Under the pieces are notes generated by a model. That model was not told the origin of the DNA and made no database searches. It was given only the letters and a program-made list of their open reading frames with translations. From positions 13,024,370-13,088,369 of the forward strand of contig JABBOT010000009.1 of the NCBI GenBank assembly GCA_016165875.1: 64,000 bases of DNA, read 5' to 3'. This stretch comes from Acanthopleura granulata (Eukaryota > Mollusca > Polyplacophora > Chitonida > Chitonidae). Position 1 is the stretch's first letter; the number at the start of each line of letters is the position of its first letter. Shown in pieces: positions 1 to 12,200 of this stretch. The position numbers and the translations under genes were made by a program.

Positions 1-59
1 CCAAGAATTAGAAGACACTGATATATTGTATGTATTGGTAACTTTGGTAAGATTACATT

Positions 60-98
60 ATTATTGTTATTGTTATTATTATTATTATTATTATTACA
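60..98. repeat. (TTA)n microsatellite
   Basis: Imperfect TTA/TTG trinucleotide run in the intron upstream of the first visible myosin exon. Confidence 0.8.
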
Positions 99-290
99 TT
101 TTGGAAGGTTTTCTTAATATCACATTGGAGGGAGTTTTTGTCAAGTGGTTAAAGGTGCTTGCCTTTCAAATGTGCACATGTAGTTGTACCACTAAAATCA
201 CGTTGCGAAACAGGTCCTTATGTGACCGAAAGAAATTGATACATGTATCAATGAATATAACAAACTTTTTGCCTCTGATTTGTTTCTCAG

Positions 291-3200
291 CCATATTTGA
301 TGAGAAGATTGTGAACCACCAGGTCAAGTATCTGGGGCTGATGGAGAATTTGAGGGTACGGAGAGCGGGGTTCGCTTACCGCAGACCGTACGAAGTTTTC
401 TTCAAAAGGTACTGCTGGAGTAGTTATCAGTAGCAGAATAATTGTGAGATGTTCTCCATGGTTAGAATTTGTAGCAAAAGTCTGTTGATAAAATATTGCC
501 TAGAAGAGGCAACAAGTGTAAAACTCGTAGCATTTTAAGGGGATCAAAAAACAATGCTTCTTCCTTTTTTTTCTCAATCAGCATTGGGACAAGAATTCAT
601 TCTGTCACCTTGGCAACTACAGTTCTCTCCAAGATGACAACAGAGAGCATGAGTTTTCATTTGCCTGGAACATAAGAAAATATTTCAGAGGAACTGGGCA
701 TGCTTTTGTGAAACTAAATTTTTTTTTCAACATAAATCATTTAAGCCAACATTTCAGCTCCCTATTAAAGACTGTATCATATTTGCAGATGGAATCAAGA
801 ATAATCCTATCAAATTGATCCTAACAAGTGGAGATTCCTTCTTAGTAACATGACAATGAGCTTGTTTTTCCCTTACCCACGTACTTACTTGTATGTTCAT
901 TATGTCCTCAGGTACAAGTCTCTGTGCCCCAGCACCTGGCCTAATTACCCTGGCCCAGAGAAGGAAGGTGTCCAGTTACTGGTGAATCACCTTCAGTACC
1001 AGGAGGATGACTACAGGATGGGAAAGTGAGTCTGAGTGGCTGTTTGTCGCCAGTGATACGCCTCCACTCACACAGGGCATTGTCATATTTACTGAAATAC
1101 AGTAACTGGTATTTTATTGTAATTTTTCCAAGAAAGTGCAATTTTAAAGCTAAATTAAGGTCATAAAATATCACTTTTTGTTCTAAACTTACATCTTTCA
1201 GTAGGACATCATCATACTTTCCAAACCAACCCAAAAATACCTTCCCGAGACCAATTTAACTCTCACAACCAGGTGAAATAAGTAACTTAGTCAAGGACAA
1301 CATTTTTGGTCATTTTTTGTAGTTTTACCCAACACAAACTCCTGCTGCAATTTATCTCAGGAAGCTTACCCTTTACTTTACTGCATTCCTGCAACTGTGT
1401 ACAAGTACAGTTCTCTGGCCTATCAAAATGTTATCCACAATGTGTATACCTAATGCAGCTGTGTAATGATGAGTCATCTCCCCTGTTTTCAGAACAAAAC
1501 TCTTCATTCGGTTCCCACGTGTGTTGTTCGCCACAGAGGATGCATTCCAAGCCCGGAAACATGGATTAGGTATGCGATTTTCTGCACCAGACTCTATCTG
1601 TTTTCATATAGAGGGGTGTCTTATTAACGTAGAGTAGCTTCAGAAGTGCTCATCTGTAAGTAGCAGTGCGCATGTAGGTAGAGTGCGGAGTCTCGTATTA
1701 AAAAAGTGTGTGTAGGGACATATAAATGTTACTTTGAAAACAACAGTATGTTTTAATAGCTTACTGGGTGTGCCAGCAACTTGTCTATGGTCATTGGTTT
1801 CTGCGAACCTGGTGCTGGCCGTTGTGGTATGAGTAAAATATGCTTGAAGTCGGCGTAAGACCGCAATGAAATAAATAAATAAATTATACTGTGCAGGTTG
1901 TCATGGTAGTTATGTGTGTTTAGTGCGATAATACCCTAGAAAGTTCCCGCAAGACCGGGGCTATTTGGTTTTTCAGATGCTGAGCATTTGATATTGTTTC
2001 AGCCACAACGATTCAAGCCAAATACAGGTGTTTCCATCAAAGAAAAGTCTATTTGAAGATGAGATTATCTGGTGAGTTACAAACCGTTTGTTGATGTTTT
2101 GACTGAATAGTATTTAAAACAAGTGGCACATGATCAAATTTTGAATTTTCTGTAAGATTTACCTTCGATCATTTTTACAGAGAAATATTCCTGCTAATGT
2201 TTTTTTCTCTCTTTATTTTCTCTTTTCTCACAGCCATAATGGTTCAGTGCTATTGGAGGAGATACGCTGCCATCAAAGCGCAAGAACGACGAAAACGGGC
2301 TGTCGAGATTATCAGAAAGTAAGTCGTCAAGATAGGCCATGAGCAGAGTGCAAATTCTCTTTGAAAAGTAACTGCATGATAATAAATTTCCGGTTGATTT
2401 AGCCATGCTGTCTTCATCAATTTGAATTTAATGTCACCAAATATTTTTTGGTGTAACTCAAATTATTATATGTCAATCATGTAAATTTCTCTGAAGATTT
2501 CATTAGATTGGACTGCATCACACTGTGTTAATCAGTTTTTGTGTATTCATGACGTTGATGAATGGTGGAATATAAAAACATATAAAATTCAGATATGTGG
2601 AAAACAGCTACAGTGCCATAATGAAGCCAAAGATTACTTATATGGAGTGATTCCCTTATGTGTGTTGATTGTTGTCAGGTTCATCAAAGGGTTCATGTAC
2701 TTGATTGCTGTCAGGTTCATCACAGGGTCCATGTACTTGATTGTTCTCAGGTTCATCTAAGGGTTCATTCTCTTGATTATTTATCAGGTTCATCAAAGGG
2801 TTCATGTACAGGAAGAAGCCTGAGTGTGAGGAGAACAAAGACTTCATCAGGTACACGAAGATCAACTACCTTGAGCGGCTTAAGAAGGAAGCGCCCAAAT
2901 CTGTCCTGGACAAGAAATGGCCGACACCTCCAGAGCTCCTTGTGGAGGTAAGAGCCTTACATGCTAAATTGGGCTGTGCAATGACAGAAGTTCACACTTA
3001 AAACTTAATTATCATGCATACTTTGTGGTTCCAGGACTTCAAATTCTTTTTTCTTTAGTTTAAGTAGAATATGTTCAAATCGTGTGTCAGATTTGGACCT
3101 CGTTCAAAAATGTCCCCTTAAATTGACCGGTTAGGTAAGCTGTGTGCATGTCTAATGTTCTGAGGCAGTAATACAGGGTTATGTTTCTACTACAGACTTC

Positions 3201-6200
3201 AGAACTTCTGAAGAAACTAGCTATGAGGAACCTGACACTGAAATATGTCAAAACAATCTCCCCCAGTCGCAAATTACAGGTAAGCTCTCTGTCGTTTCTT
3301 AAACTCACAGGCATAACTTGTCTGTCATTTTTGGGTCAAATGAGGCTCACCTGTTTTTGTTTGTTTCTTTTTTTTTTTCTTTAAATTATTTGTGCAGATT
3401 TAAAGATTTTATTTTTTCGAGTTCTCGTAATTTCCGTTTTATGTCCTACACTTGTATGCATTCTACATACCAAATCGCTGTAGAATTTAATCAGTTTTAT
3501 CTCTTCTGTATTTCTCTCTTTTCACAGCTTGAACAGAAAGTTGTAGCAGAAAACATTTTCAAAGGGAAGAAAGAATCCTACCCATACAGTGTCAAGGAAT
3601 CATTTGTAGATAACAGATTAGGTGAGTCTGTGGCACATCTGTGGCAGCGACCATTCCCCAGTAATGGTTCAGCACATTAACAGTGCTAAAATGGTTAATC
3701 ATAAAGCAGGGGTCATGGGTTCCGTCCTGTGTTGGTTCAATCGTATGGTTTTATGTCACCATTTTGCCTCAAAATTGATTGTCGGGGAAATTTTTTTCCC
3801 ACTGATGAGCTGTAAAAAATATTGATAATATCGTTGAAAATCTGAAAAAAAAGACATCAGGTAACATTATTATTTAATATTTTGGTGATTTCTTGAAAAT
3901 GGTTTAAAATTAAATGAGGTTAATGTTTACATGGTGGAAAATTTTGATTTTGGATTCTGCAGTTAATATCCTGAGTTTCGTGTAACTTTGTACTACATTG
4001 CATTAATGATTTCATAAGAACATCCACGTGAGAGAGGTCAACCCAATATTTCTGAGATATTGCCAACATTAAGCCATAATCATGCTTTCATTCAGTGTGA
4101 GGAACAATCATGAAGTATAAAGGACAAATAAACATTTTACCTGTTTCAGCGGCTCACCATGAATCTCTGAGGACCAGTGTCTTTGAAGCCACCATAAAAC
4201 AGGCAGATGAAAAAGTGCTGGTAAGACCTTTCAAACCCATGTAAGAGCCACCTGAACAATTCTATAGATTTATGCTCAGATGTTAGGTAAAAAATAACAC
4301 CATACCCATATATCTTGCCAAACATGTGCCTCAATTTTCCATGAAGTGTTTCTACAGTTATTTCATGTCATAGAAATCCCAGTCATATTCACTCAAAACA
4401 GCTGGCTCATTGAACAGGGTCAGTGAAAAGGCCTTAGAAATTGATGTTTACTTGTTCATATTTGACAAGATTGATGGATATGTATGGTTTTAACGGCATT
4501 TAATTTACTATTTGTCACAAAATGTATTTTATGGTGAGGCCTTAGAAGTGTTGTCACCAGTAGCTGTATGTAAACATGGTTTTAACTACACATAGTGGTA
4601 GAGGCCTTCATGGCCGAAGGGTTTAGTGCCCAATTGTGGCAAAATGGCCCGGGTGCCTCAAATGCGATCGATGTGAGTCCAGCTCATGCTGGCTTCCTCT
4701 CCGGTCGTACTTGGGAAGGTCCCCCAGCAACCTGTGGATAGTCATGGGTCATAATTTGGTGACTTTGATATGAGGGAAGTATTCTTGAGTATGGCATAAA
4801 ACACAATTTAGGTAAGTAAACAAACCCATCTTGGTAGTATAATTTCAAACATGGAATGTGAGATTGCCTATGTTCCAAGGGTTGAAAGGTTACATGTAGG
4901 AAATAAAGGTGTGTGCATTATGACTTGTCACAAAGTTTAGTTGATACTATTCCATATTGTGTATTTTTCAGTACTGTACAAGTGTCACCAAATTTGATCG
5001 TCATGGTTACAAGCCCAGAAATCGGGTGATGATAGTGACAGATAAAACTATCTACGTTCTCAATGACAAGGATTTTAAGACCAAAGACAAAATCCCTTAC
5101 TCTCTTGTGAAAGGTAAGTTTTGCAGAGAGCGCATCAAAATATGTACACTGTAATCGTCATGAGAATTTCTAATCAGTTTTTACAGCCATATATGGAAAA
5201 TTTTGCAGATTGATAATTTTCTCCACATTTCTACATTTACATAGCCATATATGCTGTGAAACGTTTTTTATTTTTCGTTTGTTTTATGGACATACTTTAG
5301 TCAGTGATTTGCATTACTAATGGAATTCTGTACCAAGCCTCTTTGGGAACCAAGCAATATTAAGTAATTTATTCTGACATATAATTATTGCATTATTAAC
5401 CCTTTGGAGGTTAAAAATTTCTACACTATGGAGTTAAACAAGTATGAAAATAAAAAAAAATCAACATTCTTGAGGAGTTTGAAGCACCACAGAACACTTG
5501 TATGTTTGTGTGAACTTTTTCTGCGCTCTGATGAACATTTTACAGGCATTATTTATGTATATATTTCAGGTATTGTACTGAGTTCACTGACAGATGGAAT
5601 ATTTGTGATTATCGTGTCCATGGCAGAAAACGGATCCAAGGTATGACAGTCTGGTCAAAAATTCTAATTAAATATATTTATATACACTCCTTCAGCTATG
5701 TGGACGTTCTAGCCCCATGGTAATACCCACATATCATGTCAACATTCCTTGACATGTTTGTGGCAAATTCCTACTCCTCTTTGCATTTGTTAGGTTCCTT
5801 GAACTCTCTTCAAGAGCATTGTTATCAGCACAGAATAAATTAGAAGACTTCCTCTTTTCACTGTTGTTTCTGTAGGAAAGCTTATTTTGCTAGTTTGACT
5901 ACGGTAGTAATGTTGTGATGCTATACAAGCAGCTGACAAATCAGAGTAGCGTTTAACCTGGGCCCCAATTTCACGAGACTTCTTCAAAAATGAAGTTATG
6001 GTGAGTGAAAAGACCATGAAAAACTGTCTCTGAAAATACCTTCACTCACTTTTTTTTTTTTTTTCACCAAATTGAACACAGTCAAATATTTTGATTGTGT
6101 GGTGGTTTGTATGGACTATATTGATAATGTGGTTCCCCAGTGATCTCACACAATTTTGTGTGCAGGTTTATGTTCAGCTCTGAATGAAGTTGTGAAGAGT

Positions 6201-9200
6201 ACTCCTGTAATGTTTGCCTGTGTGTGAAAATGTTAATATGACATTAAATTTTTGCTTTAAGACCATAGAAAAGGCAGCATGACATCACTTGTGAATCACA
6301 TTATCAATATGGTCCAAAAAACCCACCATACAAACAAAACTTTTGACTGCATTTAATTTGGTAAAAAAATATTCAGGGAAGGTATTTTTTTAATGCAGTT
6401 TTTAATGGCCTTTTTACTCACCATAACTTCATTTATATGTGGTTTTTTCCCTTTAAGCTTTCCTAATTCAGCAAAAGGGTTTTGCTAAAGCAACTTAAGT
6501 TAGACTCAAGTTTTGTGAAGAAATACTCCATGTTGGACTTCAGGAAGAAAAAACTACCAGCTAAAGAAATTTGCTGAATGTGAGGTTTCGGGAAATGCGG
6601 CCCAGTCTTTTGTAATCTTCATGTAGATGTGTGTCTGCCTTTCAGAAAAGTTGCATATAACATTGATATACTTGAGTCAAACGTTAAATTTCAGTTAAAG
6701 AAGTGTATTACTTTGATTCACAAAAATGTGTGCGAATGGTCATGTATCAGATAAAGATTCTTGCTCAAGCAGATCGTTGTTGTTGATTTTGTTATTCTGA
6801 TTTGTTAATCTCTTTCATAAACAGACTTCTCATCTATTTCGTACACATTTTAACTGTTGCTTTTTTAACTATGCCTAATCCCTATCCCTAATTCTGCAAC
6901 CTTTCCGCATATGAAAGAGCAACTTTCAGTCCAATTTATGCATATTTTTACCTTGATTTTGGGGTACAAAATTACATTTCCAGGTATTTGATTGGCCAGT
7001 TTCAGGTCTTCACAAAAAGTATAATTTTGTCAATCAGCACAGAAGAATGCCTTCAGAATATACTTGAATAAATGCTTTGCAAACACAGGAAGAGGTTGAA
7101 GAATTACAGTAACTACTTCTGCATATTAACAATAAAAATAATGTATGTACATGTAATCTGTTGTACAATTTAAAACACATCGTTGTCTTGAGTATTCATA
7201 TGCCAGTCTTCCTTTGATCGTCATAGTTTTGGAAGAATATGGCATGATTTTTATTTGAGGCTTAACTAACTGAATAACTCAGAAGTGTTCCTAAAAACAC
7301 CTGAAGTTCTCAGCCTTTTTTGCATACAAAATGTCGACCTTAAGTGCAGCTGCAATAACTGAATTTGTCAGGTGAAATTGATAAGTATTGGCCAGGTAAA
7401 GTAGGTTGTCCAGTTTTAGAAATATGAAATGAACCAGGTATAAGGAAAGAATCTTTATCTGGAAATATATCAAAATATTCAGTAATGGGTAAGAAAATAA
7501 GGTATGGGAGTATATTTTCAGTACTCATGCTTTGAAGCAAGAGTTGGCTACTATAACCAATATGATGCCATGTCATGGACTAGAAAAATCAGTTTTACCA
7601 TATTGCACCTTACTGGTTTATTTTACCAAGTTGGTTGGATGTGTGGTTTTTATACACAAGTACCTTGTAGTATCCATATACTCAGGCCTATGACACTTGA
7701 TCTCCTGTTTCTCGTCATAATGTTGTGGAATATTGGTACGGCTATTTTCAAATCTCGTTATCAATGTTCAGCTGGATTTTATGATAATTTCATCTTTTGT
7801 GACAATTTCGGGCAAAAAGTTAAAATAAATTAATGAGTTTCAAGGCAGAAAGTAAAATGATATGAAACCAGAGTCAAGTGTGATTTGCCCTATGTGTGTG
7901 TTTACATTACAACATATCCTTGTGATGTATCACTGAATTGTGGTCTTAACTGGCACCAATCATGCTCTGTCTACTAATCCTGTCTAACCCCTGACCCTTC
8001 ACCCCTGACCTCTGACATCAGGTTATGGAGAGAGAAATGGATGAACAGTGGGAGGATGGGCACAAGGTATGAGTCTGTCTCCATGGCAACAGTTAAGGTG
8101 TCAATTAAATCCCTTCCCAGAATTCTTTAATCTACATCCAAAAAACATTGTTTTAGTAAAATATATTTAAAATTAATGGTCTTGTTATGTACTTCTAACA
8201 ACATTTTATATTTAAAACTTACCCTCTGACAAGTATTTTTATAAAGTCAAGCACTTCTTTTGTGGCCATTTGGATTGGTGTGTAATAAGATAAAACAGGG
8301 GAGGCATTTGTTGAGCACTTTAATATATTTGATGCAGCCATTAACAAGTTCCCTTCATACTCATCACTTTCTAACACTTTCCACTTGTCTGCTTTTGTTT
8401 GCACTTTCCTAATTCCTATCAAAATACTTTGCTTTTTACTGGTTTATTTTGGAGTTAATTTTGATTTGAAATGTTGGACTGTTTTTTGACATGTATATAA
8501 TATGTATTTAAATCTGCTGTTTTTAACTACAAATAAATGCATGTGTCTGATGTATAATTATTTATTCTCATGTATACAGGTATTGACAGATTAATATTAT
8601 TTGAACACATAGCATGTGTTATGTTTCTCCCTGTTGTTTAATTTTGGTGTCTCTGATATGATTAATACAGAATTTATTCATTAGAGAGATTAAACTGAAG
8701 AAATCATTTTGCCATCTTTTTGCATTGGCAATTTGATATTACACTATCACAATCAGCTGTTTATTGTCAGGTGCCACAGCACCTAAACCTTATCCTTGTT
8801 TTTCTAAAAATGTTTAAAAAGCATTTTAGAACTCACACATTCTTGTAAACACACAAAGTGCAAGCACAATATTAGTAAAAAAAAAGAAAACAATGTATAG
8901 TTCAAAGCAATTGTCTCCTTTGTTTGACTTTTGTAAAAGCACAATCCAGGACATGTCTCGGAGTTATTTCCCCTTGTACATGTACATATAGGGGAATAAA
9001 TCCAACCTGGTTATACGCATGCACACAAACACTATGCTATATGTGTGAGCTTAATAATTAGATTGCAATGCGTAACTTTGAAACAAATCAATTTTTGTGT
9101 TTGATGGGTGTGACAAATTAGCTTATATACCAATAATCCCAAATATTTAATGTAGTTGAATAGAAGTAACAGCTATGGTTACTTTTATTTTATTTTTATA

Positions 9201-12200
9201 ATTCATTTAATTTTTTTTTTATTTTGAGTAAAAAAATCATTGCCATTATTTTCAGCCCGATGAGTCTGAGAATAACAACATTTACGCAAAGTGCCGGGTA
9301 GATATCATTTTCCAGTGTGCACTGAAATCAATCAATCAGTCATGCACTTACACCTTTTAATAGTTGCTGTTATGGTTTACTACTTATTAAATTTCACTTT
9401 CGATATTGTTTTAGTTTTTCAACCTTCCAAACACTGCACATGAATTGTTAATTTTGACTAACATACAGTATACGTGTGTCAGGGGGTTAATTAACTTACA
9501 CTTTTCATTATATTAGTAGGTGAAGTGAAAGACAGCTATAATTTAATGGTCATCAGAAACACAGCTGAAAACTAAGCAGAATAATACTTCTCTTATAAGG
9601 TAACTTCTGTATTGGGCTTTATGGACCATATTTCCTATGTTCAGGTTCTCTGCTTTAAACACAGTTTTGAATGCTGGAGTGGCAAAGAGTTAAATTATAT
9701 TTTTAATCATTTCACTTGCATGTCAATTTAGCAAAAAAGAAAAGACGTTAGAATACACTGCCATTTTTGATTTAGTCTTCAAAGCCCACTTCATAATTAA
9801 AACATTTGATAACATTTCATTGCCATTTTAAGAAGTCTATAATTTAAGTGAAAGTACTCCTAGTTTGCAGCTGTCTGTCAGTATCTGGAGATATTTACAC
9901 ATCAGTCTTGAGCTAACTTTTCCATTAAGGTCCATTTATGTGTAATCTGTATCCACCAGTATATTAATAACAATTAAATACCAATTTTAGCCACATGAAC
10001 TTTATTTCACCTAAACTTTAGACTTTTTTAAGAGTCACACTTTTCATGATTAATTGATTCATGAACCTTATAGGGCCACTTAAAAGTTTTTTGTGAAATT
10101 TGTTTAATGTGCTACTGGAAAAACTTAAGTGTTGCCTTCAAAAGTATCAGTTTAAAAGCTTTATTGCCTTCTGAAATGGGATTTCTTTATGCCAAACTTT
10201 AGGAGAAATGCAGTCCTTATACCCTTGAGTATTATCTCATCTGTTAGGTGCCAGGCCACCTATTATATATCAATTTGGGAATACCCACGCACTCATTTCT
10301 TGTCATCACCATATAGTATCAGTCAATCCATTAGGAGAATATCATTACATCAAGAGTTCATTCTTAAGTATTAACTCCCCTATTAAGTACCCATTCATTC
10401 AGTAAGTAATTCACCCTACACTTCAGTATTAACCACCCATTAGTTAGGGAAGTGGATCCCGTGCAATGATAACCCACCAATTATTTGAAGAAAATGGTTC
10501 CCCTGTTCAGTGATAACCTACCCATTATTTGGAGAATTGGATCCCCTGTGAAGTGATAACCTACCCATTATTTGTAGAGCTGGTTCCCCCGGGTAGTGAT
10601 AATCCACCCATTATTTGGAGAATTGGTTCCAGCGTAGTGTTAACTCGCCTGTTATTTGTAAAATTGGTTCCCCCTGTGTAATGATAACCCACCCATTATT
10701 TGTAGATTTGGTTCTCCTGTGTAGTAATAACCTACCCATCATTTGGAGAATTGGTTCCCCTGATGTAATGATAACCCACCCATTATTTATAGATATTGTT
10801 CCACTGTAGTGTTAACTCATCCATTATTTGTAGATTTGGTTCTCCTGTGTAGTAATGACCTACCCATTATTTGGAGAATTGGTTCCAGTGTTTTGATAAC
10901 CCACCCATTATTTGAAGAATTGGTTCCAGTGTATTCATAACCCACCCATTATTTGGAGAATTGGTTCCAGTGTAGTGATAACCCAGTCTTTATTTGGAGA
11001 ATTGGTTCCCTGTGTAGTGATAACCCAGTCTTTATTTGGAGAATTGGTTCCCTGTGTAGTGATAACCCACCCATTATTGGAGAATTGGATCCCCTCCATA
11101 GTCATAACCCACTCATTATTTGTAGAGTTGGTTCCCCTGTGAAGTGATAACCCACCCATCATTTGGAGATTTGGTTCCTCTGTGCAGTGATAGCCCAAAC
11201 ATCATTTGGAGATTTGGTTCCTCTGTGCAGTGATAGCCCAAACATCATTTGGAGATTTGGTTCCTCTGTGCAGTGATAGCCCAAACATCATTTGGAGATT
11301 TGGTTCCTCTGTGCAGTGATAGCTCAAACATCATTTGGAGATTTGGTTCCTCTATGCAGTGATAGCTCAAACATCATTTGGAGATTTGGTTCCTCTGTGC
11401 AGTGATAGCCCAAACATCATTTGGAGATTTGGTTCCTCTATGCAGTGATAGCTCAAACATCATTTGGAGATTTGGTTCCTCTATGCAGTGATAGCTCAAA
11501 CATCATTTGGAGATTTGGTTCCCCACAAAAGTATTAGCCCACTCCCTTATTTGGAGTTGATCCCCCTCTGTACTGGTCATATTTACCCCTTCCTCCCCCA
11601 CCCCCATCCAAATTATTTGGACAGTTGATTCCTGCCTAAAGGTATTATTTGGAGTATTGACTCTTAAATATGAATTCACCAATCATTTGATGTAGGCTGA
11701 TCAACTGAACACTCAATGATCTTAACTTTATACAGTGTCTAAAGGTGTTTGTGAGTTGAAGGGAAGAATGTCTTTTGAAACATGGAAGAAATTTCCCCTG
11801 CTCAGCTTATACACACATCTGTTTATGCCAGCTAAATCTGTAGTGTTTTATTTCTTTTGTGCTGGGCACATGCATGGTGATGTAACAAATTACCTTGGAA
11901 ATAGCTCAGTGTAGGCCTGTTTTACTTGGGAAAGATGAATTAAAAGTGAAACATTGTTACAAGTGAAACATTGTTACAAGTGCTGAAACAGAGAAAGGAG
12001 AATTAATTTCCAGATGTACAATTTTTATATTTGGTAAGCACATGTTCACCTAAGATTAGTGATTCTGCCTTGCAGTCTACAATCAGAAGCTGGTACAATG
12101 TTATGTGTTGAAAAAATACCCAGTTGTGCGAAAGATTGATAGCTGCTGTTGTTGTTGCCACAGATAGCTGTAAATGTAGGCTACATCAGGTATCAAGCAG

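Noticed and set aside
7504..7833. 109-codon plus-strand ORF
   Set aside because: It overlaps the interspersed repeat shared with 20.7 kb and starts at a poor context. No family signature.
10615..11198. Overlapping ORFs on both strands with repeated peptide motifs
   Set aside because: They are translations of the 43-bp minisatellite. Frame drifts from copy to copy and both strands are equally open.
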